This document shows, one piece after another, positions 54,161 to 64,000 of a stretch of DNA of 64,000 nucleotides; positions within the stretch are counted from its first letter, which is position 1; each line of letters begins with the position of its first letter. The position numbers were made by a program, and so were the translations under genes. Source of the DNA: PNOJ01 sp016706845 (GTDB lineage: Bacteria; Krumholzibacteriota; Krumholzibacteriia; LZORAL124-64-63); the NCBI GenBank assembly GCA_016706845.1, contig JADJIV010000001.1, positions 124,001 to 188,000 of the forward strand, read 5' to 3'. The notes beneath the pieces are model-generated. The model was not told where the DNA came from. It made no database searches and was given only the letters and a program-made list of their open reading frames with translations.

Positions 54161-54832
54161 CTAGTGACCGGATCGCTCAAGCTGCGGTATTTGAAACGCC
54201 AACCGTGCCAGGAGAAGTTCGGCGAAATCCTCCAGTCCGCCGACGGGCGGCACGCTGATCCTGCCCAGGAACTCGCGGTGCCGGCGGCCCCGCCGGTAAC
54301 GGGGCTCGCGCGGCGGGTGCGGCAGGACGCGCTCCATGAGGTCGAGGTCGGGGTCGAGCAGCAGCGTCGTGCTGTAGTAGATCAGACCCCGCGTGCGCTG
54401 GATGCAGGAGCCGCCCACTTTGCGGTCGTCCAGCGCCAGATCGCTGACCCCCTCCCCTACGACGCCCGTGACGCCGCACCCGGCCAAGCCGTCGACCACC
54501 CAGGCGGTGGCGGCGCGGAAGGCCGAGGTCACGCCGCCGATGCCGGCCATCGGCGCGACCAGCGAGACCACGAGGTTGCCCTGGTCGAGCAGCACCGCGC
54601 AGCCGCCGCCCGGGCGGCGCAGCACCGGCACGCCCGCCGCGCGCGCGGCCGCGAGGTCCACTTCGACGGCGGCCCGGCCGCCGCGGCCGACCACGATCTG
54701 CGCCGCGTCGCACCGCCGGACGCGCACGCGCGCGGAGCCGCCGGCGGCCACCGACGCGATCAGATCCGCGTCGAGGTCCCAGGCGGGCAGTTCGCCGTGG
54801 TCGAGATCGTCGATGTCGGAGCGGTGGGGCAT
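54161..54832 (-). CDS. lplA: Lipoate-protein ligase family protein (LplA/LipB-like domain)
   Basis: 223 residues, the size of a bare lipoate/biotin ligase domain. Family features are VLRRPGGGCAVLLDQGNLVVSLV, containing the RRxGGG lipoyl-binding motif, and DLALDDRKVGGSCIQR with the conserved Lys, followed by YYSTTLLLDPDL. It would attach lipoate, or octanoate, to the E2 lipoyl domain. It is the last gene after pdhA-pdhB-pdhC-lpdA, a direct functional link. There is no accessory C-terminal LplA domain, so it could equally be an octanoyl-transferase of the LipM type. Confidence 0.8.
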   Translation of the reverse strand: MPHRSDIDDLDHGELPAWDLDADLIASVAAGGSARVRVRRCDAAQIVVGRGGRAAVEVDLAAARAAGVPVLRRPGGGCAVLLDQGNLVVSLVAPMAGIGGVTSAFRAATAWVVDGLAGCGVTGVVGEGVSDLALDDRKVGGSCIQRTRGLIYYSTTLLLDPDLDLMERVLPHPPREPRYRRGRRHREFLGRISVPPVGGLEDFAELLLARLAFQIPQLERSGH

Positions 54833-54887
54833 GGCGTCCCGGCGTCGCGCCGGACGGTGCGGCTTGCGCCCCCGTCCGGCCGACCGT

Positions 54888-56294
<1,407 letters not shown>

Positions 56295-56313
56295 GAGCGG
56301 CCTCTCCTTCGGT

Positions 56314-57781
56314 CTAGGTGTCCAGCAGCAGCAGGTTCGGATCGCTCAGGTTGCGGACCAGCTCGCCCACGAAGCGCGCCGCGTCGGCGCCGTCGGCCAC
56401 GCGGTGGTCGAAGGCCAGCGTCAGCGGCAGGATCTTGCGGATCACGATCTGGCCGTCGCGCACCACGGGCTTCTCCTGCACGCGGCCCATGCCCAGGATC
56501 GCCACCTCGGGGTAGTTGATCGTGGGGATCAGGGCGGTGCCGCCCAGCGGGCCGACGTTGGTGATCGTGAAGGTGCCGCCCTGCATGTCCTCCAGCGGCA
56601 GCTTGCCCTCGCGGGCGAGCGCGGCCTTCTCCTCGATCTCGCGCGAGATCTCGCGGATGCTCTTGACGTCGGTGCCGCGGATCACCGGCACCACGAGGCC
56701 CTTCCCCGTGTCCGCCGCGAAGCCGATGTTGTAGTACTTCTTGTAGACGATCTCCTCGCGGAACGGGTCGAGGCTGGCGTTGAACGCCGGCGCCGCCCGC
56801 AGGCCCGCGGTGATCGCGCGGATCACGAACGACAGCAGCGTCAGCTTGCCGCCGGGCTCGCCGTCGCGCCGCGCCTTCATCTTCAGGCGGAACTCCTCGA
56901 GCTCCGTGACGTCGGCGTCGTCCATGTGGGCGACGTGCGGCACCAGGATCATCGAGGTCACCATCTTGCGCGCCACCTTGCGGCGGATCGAGCGCAGCGG
57001 CTCGACCTCGACCGGGCCCTGCAGCGAGAAGTCGGGCAGGGGCTCGAGGTCCAGGAACGGGATGGCGCTCGCGGCCGCGGCCAGGCGCGTCGTGCCTTCG
57101 ACGGCCCGCTCCGCCGGCGCGGCGGCCGGAGCGGCGGCGGTTGCGGCGGCCGGAGCGGCGGCGCCGCCGGCCAGGAAGGCCTGCACGTCGTTGGGCGTCA
57201 CGCGGCCGCCGGGGCCGGTGCCGGGCACCAGCGTCAGGTCCACGCCCAGTTCGCGCGCCAGGCGGCGCGTGGCCGGGGCCGCGGGCACCGGGCGTCCGGA
57301 GACGGTGCTGTTGGGTTGCGTCACGGTGCGGGCGGGCGCCGTCGCGGTCGGCGCGGGTGCGGCCGGCGCGGTGACGTCGGGCGTGGGCGCGGCGGGTGCG
57401 CCCTTCAGGGTTTGGGCCGCGGCGTCGGCGGGGGCCGGCAGGCTCCTCGGCGGGCAACCCGGCCGGCATCTCTTCCGCGGCGCGGCCGCTGCCGGCGGGC
57501 TTGCGCGCGGGGGCGGCGGCAGCGGCGGGTGCGGTCGCGGCGCCCTTCCCGTCGTCGATGACCGCGATGATCTGGCCCGTCGCCACCACGTCGCCGATCT
57601 CGCCGGTGACCGAGACCACCTTGCCGCCGCGGGGCGACGGGATGGTCACGGCCGCCTTGTCCGTCTCGACCTCGACCAGCGGGGCGTCCTCGACGACGAT
57701 GTCGCCGGGCTGGACGTGCCACTTGAGCACTTCGCCCTCGTGGATGCCCTCGCCCAGGTCGGGCAGCTTGAACTCGAACAT
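56314..57781 (-). CDS. pdhC: Dihydrolipoamide acetyltransferase (E2), frameshifted
   Basis: About 488 residues. A single N-terminal lipoyl domain (LPDLGEGIHEGEVLKWHV, with the lipoylated Lys in VETDKAAVTI) is followed by an Ala/Pro-rich linker, a peripheral-subunit-binding domain (PATRRLARELGVDLTLVPG) and a catalytic acyltransferase domain ending TLAFDHRVADGADAARF with the catalytic His. E2 forms the core of the pyruvate dehydrogenase complex. The frame changes in the linker near 57430-57460, best explained by a one-base indel. The ATG at 57781 is 24 bases after pdhB. Confidence 0.92.
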
Positions 57782-57805
57782 CGGCTTCCTCCTCGACGGC
57801 TCCGT

Positions 57806-58786
57806 TTAGAAGTCCAGCACTTCCTCGATGCCGCGGCGGGCGCGCCCGACGGTCGGCATGAAGAGGTTCTCGCGGCTGAAGTAGGGCGTGACGACGTCGT
57901 AGCCGCTCACGCGCTTCACGGGCGCCTCGAGGTGCATCAGGGCGTGGTCGTTGACCGTGGCGATGATCTCGCTGGCCGGGCCGAAGCTCAGCGGCGCCTC
58001 CTGGACGACGGCCAGGCGGCCCGTCTTGCGCACCGAGGCGCAGATCGTCTCGGTGTCCATGGGCGAGATCGTCAGCAGGTCGATGAGCTCGATGCTGGCG
58101 CCGCGCGCCTGGCGGATCTCCTCGACGGCCTTCTTCGTGGTGTGCATCATCGCGCCCCAGGCGATCACCGTGACGTCGGTGCCCTCCTGGATCACCTGCG
58201 CCTTGCCGATCTCGACCGTCTCGGGCGTCTCCGGCACGTCCTCCTTGAAGGCGCGGTACGAGCGCTTGGGTTCCATGTAGACCACCGGGTCGGGGTCCAG
58301 GATCGCCGCGCGCATCAGGGACCGCGCGTTGCGCGGTCCCGACGGGATGACGACCTTCACGCCCGGGAAGTGGCCCAGGGAGGCCTCGCGGCTCTCGGAG
58401 TGGTGTTCGAGCGCGCGCACGCCGCCGCCGTAGGGCACGCGCATGACCAGGGGCACGTGGAACTGACCGTGCGTGCGCGAGCGGTAGCGCGAGCCGTGGC
58501 CCTCGAGCTGCGGGATCATGATGTAGGAGAAGCCGCAGAACTGCATCTCGCCCACGGGCTTCAGGCCGGCCAGGGCCATGCCGATGGCCGTGCCGATGAT
58601 GGCGCTCTCGGCCAGCGGCGTGTCGATGACGCGCGCCTCGCCGTACTTCTCGATCAGGCCCTCGGTGACGCGGAACACGCCGCCGTCGACGCCGACGTCC
58701 TCGCCCAGCACGACCACCGACGGATCCTCCGCCATCATCTCGTCCAGGGCGAGGTTGATCGCCTGAACCATGTTGAGCTTAGCCAC
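57806..58786 (-). CDS. pdhB: Pyruvate dehydrogenase E1 component, beta subunit
   Basis: 326 residues, full length. Typical E1-beta features are VVVLGEDVGVDGGVFRVTEG, DTPLAESAIIGTAIGMALAG, a GGGVRALEHHSES active-site region and the C-terminal SGYDVVTPYFSRENLFMP. With E1-alpha it forms the thiamine-diphosphate-dependent heterotetramer that decarboxylates pyruvate. It starts at a GTG that overlaps the pdhA stop by 8 bases, indicating translational coupling. A branched-chain 2-oxoacid substrate cannot be wholly excluded from the sequence. Confidence 0.93.
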   Translation of the reverse strand: MAKLNMVQAINLALDEMMAEDPSVVVLGEDVGVDGGVFRVTEGLIEKYGEARVIDTPLAESAIIGTAIGMALAGLKPVGEMQFCGFSYIMIPQLEGHGSRYRSRTHGQFHVPLVMRVPYGGGVRALEHHSESREASLGHFPGVKVVIPSGPRNARSLMRAAILDPDPVVYMEPKRSYRAFKEDVPETPETVEIGKAQVIQEGTDVTVIAWGAMMHTTKKAVEEIRQARGASIELIDLLTISPMDTETICASVRKTGRLAVVQEAPLSFGPASEIIATVNDHALMHLEAPVKRVSGYDVVTPYFSRENLFMPTVGRARRGIEEVLDF

Positions 58787-59877
58787 GGGCGGCCTCCTTC
58801 GCGGTCTCGGCCAGGAACTCCCGGCGCTGCGCCTCGATGCGCTCGTGTTTCGTGCCGAAGACGTGGTCGAAGGGGGCGTCCGGCTTCCAGCCCGACATCC
58901 CCTCGAAGGCCTTCACCTGCTTCTCGATCTCCACCTTGTACTCCTCCTCGAGGGCCTCCTGGTCCTTCTCCGACCAGATCTTCTTCGCCTCGAGGTAGGC
59001 GCGGAAGCGCACCAGGGGGTCGCGGCGCCACCACGTCTCTTCCTCTTCCTTGGTGCGGTACTTGTACTGGTCGTCGGCCGTGGTGTGCATCATCAGGCGG
59101 TAGGTCACGGTCTCGATCAGGGTCGGCCCCTCGCCGCGCCGGCCGCGGTCGAGCGCCTCCAGGGCGGCGGCGTAGACCGCCAGCGCGTCGTTGCCGTCGA
59201 CCTGGACGCCGGGCATGCCGTAGGCGATGGCCTTCTGCGCGATGGTCGCCGACTTGGTCTGCTTCGAGCGGGGCACCGAGATCGCCCACTGGTTGTTCTG
59301 CACCACGAAGAGCACCGGCAGGTTCCAGACGGCCGCGAAGTTCATCGCCTCGTGGAAGTCGCCCTCGCTGGTGGCGCCGTCGCCCATCATGGTCACGGCG
59401 CAGGTCTCGTTCTCCCCCTGCAGCCGCATGGCGTAGGCCAGGCCCACCGCGTGCAGGGGCTGCGCGCCCACGATCACCGAGATGGGCAGGTTGCGCGGGT
59501 TGGCCGCCCCTTCGTTGATGTTGCCCTCTTCCGTGGCCGTTGTAGTAGAGCAGCTGCCGGGTGAGGGTCTCGCCGCGCAGCAGGCGCACGCCGTGCTCGC
59601 GGAAGGCGCCGGCGAACCAGTCCTGCTTCTTCATGGCAAAGGCGACGGCGCACTGGGACGCCTCCTGGCCGGTGCTCGGCCCGAAGGTGCCGATGCGGCC
59701 CTGGCGCTGCAGCTTGAGCATGCGCTCGTCGGTGCGGCGCGCCCAGACCATCTGGCGGTAGAGTTCGATCAGCTCGGGCTTCTTCAGTTTCGGCTCGAGT
59801 TCCTTGTCCACGTTCCCGTCCTCGTCCAGGATGGAGAGGTAGGAGACGCTGAAGGTATCGAGGGCCTTCTTCGGCAT
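58779..59877 (-). CDS. pdhA: Pyruvate dehydrogenase E1 component, alpha subunit, frameshifted
   Basis: About 365 residues. The thiamine-diphosphate motif is GDGATSEGDFHEAMNFA, followed by VQNNQWAISVP. The phosphorylation-loop region reads MMHTTADDQYKYR, and the N-terminal IGTFGPSTGQEASQ is typical of PdhA. The frame changes near 59535-59545, in YYNGH then EEGNINEGAANPRN, where an extra G fits best. Conserved sequence continues across the break, so the gene is likely intact in the organism. A GGAAAGGA site precedes the ATG at 59877. It is the first gene of the pdh operon, divergent from ferritin. Confidence 0.92.
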
Positions 59878-60268
59878 GGGGTCGTTCCTTTCCAGGCCCG
59901 CGGGGGCCGCTGCCCCGCACGGCGCGGGGGGCGCGAGAAGACGGCCGATCCGGCGGGGACCGGCCAGGTTCAGGCGGGAATCGTCGGCGGCGCGGCCGCT
60001 CCCGGAGAACCGGGGCGGCACGGCGGCGCGGCCCATGATCGGCACGAACCCGGGGCGCCGCCACCCATTCATCTGAACACGGATATCAAGATTTATCCAC
60101 AAGAGCAACGTCCCATTGGCCGCCCGGGGCTTTTTCCGTGACGGTGCCCCGCCCCGGTCTTACCTTGTGGCCGTGCGGCCGGCTCGCCCACGCCAGGCGA
60201 CGCCCCCGGCCCTCCCGAATATTCGCGACCACGAACCGCCGGACCGACCCCGACCAAGGAGACCCGCC
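59878..60268. other. Divergent promoter region between pdhA and ferritin
   Basis: 391 bases with no credible gene. An AT-rich island at about 60077-60112 (containing GATATCAAGATTTATCC) is the likeliest promoter core for pdhA. I could not identify a PdhR-, Fur- or Rex-type operator. Confidence 0.5.
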
Positions 60269-60781
60269 GTGCTGAAGGAGAGGATCCAGAAAGCCCTGAA
60301 CGAGCAGATCCAGGCCGAATTCTTTTCCGCCTACCTGTACCTGGCCATGTCCGCCTGGTCCCAGGCCCGCAACTACGAGGGCTTCGCGCACTGGATGCGC
60401 ATGCAGGCGCAGGAAGAACTGCTGCACGCCATGAAGTTCTTCGATTACATCCACGCCACCGGCGGCCACGCCCTGGTGCGGGCCATCCCCCAGCCCGACA
60501 CGGAGTGGGCCGACCCCGTCGCGATGTTCCAGGCCGCCCTGGCCCACGAGCGCCACATGACCGAGAACATCAACAACCTCGCGGGCCTGGCCATGAAGGA
60601 GAACGACTACGCCACCAACATCACGCTGCAGTGGTTCGTCAGCGAGCAGGTCGAGGAAGAGGCCGCCGTCGACGCGATCCTCGGCAAGCTGGCGATGATG
60701 GGCGGCAACGGGCCGGGCCTGTTCATGCTCGACCGCGAACTGGCCGCCCGCCCCACGCCCACGCCCCCCGCCGCGGCCTAG
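60269..60781 (+). CDS. ftnA: Ferritin (bacterial non-heme FtnA type)
   Basis: 170 residues, four-helix ferritin fold. Ferroxidase ligands are placed as in FtnA: Glu in EQIQAEFFSAYLYLAMSAW, the EELLHAMKFF Glu/His pair, Glu in HERHMTENINNLAGLA and the later QWFVSEQVEEEAAV. The encapsulating 24-mer stores iron as ferric mineral. It starts at a GTG with AAGGAG nine bases upstream. The last 15 residues are Pro/Ala/Thr-rich. It converges with the RND pump gene; a long hairpin lies between them. Confidence 0.92.
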   Translation: MLKERIQKALNEQIQAEFFSAYLYLAMSAWSQARNYEGFAHWMRMQAQEELLHAMKFFDYIHATGGHALVRAIPQPDTEWADPVAMFQAALAHERHMTENINNLAGLAMKENDYATNITLQWFVSEQVEEEAAVDAILGKLAMMGGNGPGLFMLDRELAARPTPTPPAAA

Positions 60782-60795
60782 AGCGGCCTGCGTCG

Positions 60796-60836
60796 GAGAC
60801 CCGCCGTCACCGGCTCGCCGGTGCGTGCGGCGTCTC
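60796..60836. terminator. Long imperfect hairpin between ferritin and RND pump genes
   Basis: GAGAC at 60796-60800 pairs with GTCTC at 60832-60836, and internal CACCGGC/GCCGGTG pairs continue the stem towards a short loop. It lies between two convergent genes and probably terminates both, reaching the last bases of the pump gene. There is no T tract. Confidence 0.45.
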
Positions 60837-63800
60837 ACACCGAGCTGCCGCCCACCCGGCGGTAGAGCGCCGGCAGCACCAGCAGCGTCAGCGCGGTGGA
60901 GGTCACCAGGCCGCCCATGACCACCACCGCCAGCGGCTTCTGGATGTCGGCCCCCGAGCCGCGCGCGTAGAGCATGGGCAGGTGGCCGATGAAGCTGGTG
61001 AGCGCGGTCATGAGCAGCGGCCGGAAGCGCAGGTCGCAGCCCTTGATCACCGTGTCGGCCACCGACTCGCCCTGCTCCCGGAGCTGGCGGAAGAACGCCA
61101 CGAGCACGACGCCGTTCTGCACGGCTATGCCGAGCAGGACGATGAAGGCCACCGCCGCGGACACCGACACGGGCATCCGGAAGACCACGACGGCGATCAC
61201 GCCGCCGACGAGCGCGAACGGCAGGTTGAGCAGCACCAGCAGGGAGTTCCAGATCGAACCCAGCGCCATGTAGAGCAGGACCATGATCAGCAGCAGCGCC
61301 ACCGGCACGACGATGGAGAGCTGGCGCATGGCCCGCTGCTGGTTCTCGAACTGACCGCCGTACTCGACGTAGTAGCCGATCGGGAGTTCCTCCACCAGCG
61401 GCGCGAGGCGCGTCTGGACCTCGCCCACGAAGCCGCCGAGGTCGCGGCCGCGGATGTTGGCCTCGGCCACCACGCGCCGCATGCCGTTCTCGCGGCTCAC
61501 CTGCGCCGGCGCCTCGACGACGTCGAAGCGCGCGATCTGCGCCAGCGGCACCCGCTCGCCGCCCGGGGCCATGATCAGCAGCCGCTCGAGCACGGGGATG
61601 CTGTTGCGGGCCGCCTCCGGGAAGCGCACGACCACGGCGATGCGCCGCTGCCCCTCGATCAGGGTCGTGGCCGACTTGCCGGCGACCGCCGTCTCGATGG
61701 CGGCGTTGACGTCGGCGATCCTGATGCCGTGCCGCGCCACGGCCTGGCGGTCGATCACCACGTCGATCTGCGACATGCCGGACACCTGTTCCACCTTCAC
61801 GTCCCTCGCCCCCTCGACCCCCTGCAGGACGGCGGCCGCGCGGTCCGCGAACGACTTCAGCACCTCGAGGTCGGGGCCGAAGACCTTGATCGCGAGGTCG
61901 CTCTTCACGCCGGAGATGAGCTCGTTCACCCGCAGCGCGATCGGCTGCGAGAACGAGAAGCGCAACCCCGGGATCTCGGAGAGGTCCTTCTGGATGGCGT
62001 CCACAAGTTCGGCCTTGTCGCGCCCGGCGTCCCACTCCTTGCGCGGCTTGAGCATGATGAAGACGTCGGTCTGCTCCGGCCCCATCGGGTCCTCCGAAAT
62101 CTCGGCGCGGCCCGTCTTGCTGACCACGGTCTCGACCTCGGGGAACTTCCGCAGGCGCTGCTCGATGAAGCTGGAGACGCGCACCGAGCCGTCCAGCGAA
62201 GCGTTGGGCAGCCGCACCACGTTCACGGCGAGCGCCCCCTCGTCCAGCGGCGGCATGAACTCGGTGCCCACCAGCGGAAGGAGCGCCAGCGAGGCGACGA
62301 GCACGCCGCCCGAGATCCCGAGCGTCAGCGCGGGACGCCGCACGGCGCGGCTGAGCAGGCTCACGTAGCCGCGGTGGAAGCGGCGGATGAAGCCGAACTC
62401 CCGCTCGGGTCCCTGGTTCAGGAACCTCTCCCCCAGGACGGGGATGATCGTGAACGCCACCAGCAGCGAGACCAGCAGGGCGATGAGCATGGTCGAGGCC
62501 AGCGGGGCGAACATCTTCCCCTCGATGCCCTGCAGCGTGAACAGCGGCACCAGGATGACCGCGATGATCAGCACCGAGAAGGCGACGGGCTTCGCCACCT
62601 CGACGACGGCTTCGGCGACGACCCGCCGCCTCGAGGCGCGGTCGGTCAGGTGCGCGAGGTGGCGGCGGGAGTTCTCCACCACCACGATGGACGCGTCCAC
62701 GACCATGCCGACCGAGAACGCCAGGCCGCCCAGGCTCATCAGGTTGGAGGTGATCCCCGCGGAGCCCATGAGGATGAAGGTCACCAGGAAGGTGAGCGGC
62801 AGCGAGAACACGACGATCAGCGCGGAGCGCAGCTCGGCCACGAACAGGAACAGCACCAGGATGACGAAGATCCCGCCCTCGAGCAGCGCGTTCATCACGG
62901 TGTGGATGCAGGCCTCGATCAGCGAGGTGCGGTCGTAGAAGACGTCGAGGCGGACCCCCTCGGGCAGCGCCGCCTGGAGCTTGACGACCGCGTCCTGGAC
63001 CTTGCCCACCACGTCCTGGGCGTTCTCGCCCTTGAGCATGATGACCATGCCGGCCACGGTCTCGCCCCGGGCGTCGCGGGTCACCGCGCCCTGCCGGGGC
63101 TCGGCGCCGATGACCACGTCGGCCACGTCGCGCAGGTAGAGCGGGGCCCCGTCCTCGGCCTTCAGCACGATGTTCTCGATGTCCGGGATATCGCGCAGCA
63201 GCCCCACGCCGCGCAGGTACATCTGCTCCCAGCCGCGCACGACCACGCCGCCGCCGGCGTTGGCGTTGCCCTGCTCGACGGCCTCGACGACCTCGTTCAC
63301 GGTCAGGCCGTACTTCAGCAGCTTCTCCGGCGAGACCAGGACCTGGTACTGCTTCACCTCGCCGCCGAAGCTGTTGACCTCGTTGACGCCGGGGATCGGC
63401 TTCAGCCAGGGCGCGACGAGCCAGTCCTGGATCGTCCGCAGCTCCATCGCGGTCTCGCCGTCGCCCTCGAGCGTGTACTGGTAGATCTCGCCCAGGCCGG
63501 TCGAGATGGGGCCCAGCTCAGGCTCGACGCCCGGCGGGAGCTGCTCGCGGGCCACGGCCAGGCGCTCGAAGACCACCTGGCGCGTCCAGTAGGTGTCGAC
63601 GCCGTCCTCGAACACGATGACCACCTGCGACAGGCCGGCCCGCGACAGCGAGCGCACCTGCTGCACGCGCGGCAGTCCGCGCATGACCTGTTCGATGGGG
63701 TAGCTGACCCGCTCCTCCACGTCGACCGCGGCGAAGCCCGGCGCCTGCGAGATGATCACCACCTGGGTGTTGGTGACGTCCGGGAAGGCGTCGATGGGCA

Positions 63801-63894
63801 GGTGCAGCCAGGCCACGACGCCGGCGGCGATCAGCACCGCCGTCGCCAGCAGCACCAGGAGCCGGTTGTTCAGAAGCAAGGTCACGATTCGCAT
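60835..63894 (-). CDS. czcA: Heavy-metal RND efflux pump inner-membrane protein (CzcA/CusA family)
   Basis: About 1019 residues with the RND pattern of twelve membrane helices and two large periplasmic loops. The start LLNNRLLVLLATAVLIA and PIDAFPDVTNTQVVI are typical of the CzcA/CusA/NccA branch. The proton-relay helix reads FSVGMVVDASIVVVENSRR with the conserved Asp and Glu. It exports divalent or monovalent metal ions by proton antiport together with an adaptor and an outer-membrane channel. Metal specificity is not readable from the sequence. ATG at 63894 is preferred over GTG at 63900 because GGGAG lies five bases before the ATG. Confidence 0.92.
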   Translation of the reverse strand: MRIVTLLLNNRLLVLLATAVLIAAGVVAWLHLPIDAFPDVTNTQVVIISQAPGFAAVDVEERVSYPIEQVMRGLPRVQQVRSLSRAGLSQVVIVFEDGVDTYWTRQVVFERLAVAREQLPPGVEPELGPISTGLGEIYQYTLEGDGETAMELRTIQDWLVAPWLKPIPGVNEVNSFGGEVKQYQVLVSPEKLLKYGLTVNEVVEAVEQGNANAGGGVVVRGWEQMYLRGVGLLRDIPDIENIVLKAEDGAPLYLRDVADVVIGAEPRQGAVTRDARGETVAGMVIMLKGENAQDVVGKVQDAVVKLQAALPEGVRLDVFYDRTSLIEACIHTVMNALLEGGIFVILVLFLFVAELRSALIVVFSLPLTFLVTFILMGSAGITSNLMSLGGLAFSVGMVVDASIVVVENSRRHLAHLTDRASRRRVVAEAVVEVAKPVAFSVLIIAVILVPLFTLQGIEGKMFAPLASTMLIALLVSLLVAFTIIPVLGERFLNQGPEREFGFIRRFHRGYVSLLSRAVRRPALTLGISGGVLVASLALLPLVGTEFMPPLDEGALAVNVVRLPNASLDGSVRVSSFIEQRLRKFPEVETVVSKTGRAEISEDPMGPEQTDVFIMLKPRKEWDAGRDKAELVDAIQKDLSEIPGLRFSFSQPIALRVNELISGVKSDLAIKVFGPDLEVLKSFADRAAAVLQGVEGARDVKVEQVSGMSQIDVVIDRQAVARHGIRIADVNAAIETAVAGKSATTLIEGQRRIAVVVRFPEAARNSIPVLERLLIMAPGGERVPLAQIARFDVVEAPAQVSRENGMRRVVAEANIRGRDLGGFVGEVQTRLAPLVEELPIGYYVEYGGQFENQQRAMRQLSIVVPVALLLIMVLLYMALGSIWNSLLVLLNLPFALVGGVIAVVVFRMPVSVSAAVAFIVLLGIAVQNGVVLVAFFRQLREQGESVADTVIKGCDLRFRPLLMTALTSFIGHLPMLYARGSGADIQKPLAVVVMGGLVTSTALTLLVLPALYRRVGGSSV

Positions 63895-63908
63895 GTTCAC
63901 TCCCGGTG

Positions 63909-64000
63909 TCAGTCCGCGCAGCCGGCGCCCATCTTGGCGCGCAGCACGTCGGACTTCAGAAGAAAGGCGCCCTCGGCCACCACGGTCTGTCCAGGGTCGA
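63909..64000 (-). CDS. czcB: RND efflux adaptor (CzcB/CusB family), C-terminal fragment at window edge
   Basis: The last 30 codons read DPGQTVVAEGAFLLKSD and end KMGAGCAD before a TGA at 63909-63911. VV..GAFLLKS...GAGC is the characteristic end of CzcB/CusB-type membrane-fusion proteins, which link the pump to an outer-membrane channel. The stop is about 14 bases before the czcA start, so they share an operon. The rest of the gene is beyond the window. Confidence 0.75.
   Translation of the reverse strand, partial: DPGQTVVAEGAFLLKSDVLRAKMGAGCAD

Overview
The window is a GC-rich bacterial segment with no rRNA, tRNA, CRISPR array, prophage or intact insertion sequence that I can see. It combines an alternative complex III / caa3-type oxidase cluster, a TonB system of the TtpC type, and secreted proteins ending in FlgD-like (PNPFNP) C-terminal domains. 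This points to a Gram-negative member of the FCB superphylum, possibly a candidate phylum such as Krumholzibacteriota or Eisenbacteria. That placement is inference from gene content and composition only.

Layout, left to right. 0-13 kb holds housekeeping and signalling genes: the start of cheA; a PEP/pyruvate-binding-domain protein next to an NYN/OST-HTH RNA-associated protein; an M29-like peptidase; a phosphodiester glycosidase and phosphohexomutase pair; a copper P-type ATPase; two stand-alone hemerythrins with a chemoreceptor; and a histidine-acid phosphatase. 13.3-13.55 kb is a long perfect inverted repeat. 13.5-26.4 kb is one minus-strand respiratory cluster, actABCDEF - small membrane protein - sco - coxB - coxA - coxC - coxD, moving electrons from quinol through alternative complex III to an A2-type oxidase with a cytochrome c domain on subunit II. 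An A-type Fe-S carrier gene lies upstream. 27.0-27.15 kb contains an antitoxin start with its own operator, cut off by a 24-G run. 27-33.8 kb carries a LamG-type secreted protein, a UvrD-like helicase, tatD, tcdA, a VOC protein and a Gly-Met-rich secreted protein. 33.8-43.9 kb is a complete TonB energiser (DUF3450, ttpC, exbB, exbD, tonB, TPR) facing a TonB-dependent receptor and a secreted protein.

44-54 kb is the most distinctive region. A Rex repressor gene heads a tightly packed operon of an NAD-linked trimeric [FeFe] hydrogenase (hydCBA), a histidine kinase whose sensor is itself an [FeFe]-hydrogenase-like domain with ferredoxin clusters, a receiver, a receiver-kinase and the maturase hydG. 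A Rex-box-like palindrome lies in the AT-rich leader. 54-60 kb encodes a pyruvate dehydrogenase complex (pdhA, pdhB, pdhC, lpdA) with a lipoate-ligase-like gene. 60-64 kb encodes ferritin and a heavy-metal RND pump.

Thirteen genes, mostly highly conserved enzymes, are broken by single-base-type frameshifts with family motifs intact on both sides. I read these as sequencing or assembly indels and have annotated each as one gene. Together the genes describe a facultative bacterium that can respire oxygen yet also handles hydrogen and NADH balance through a redox-regulated hydrogenase.
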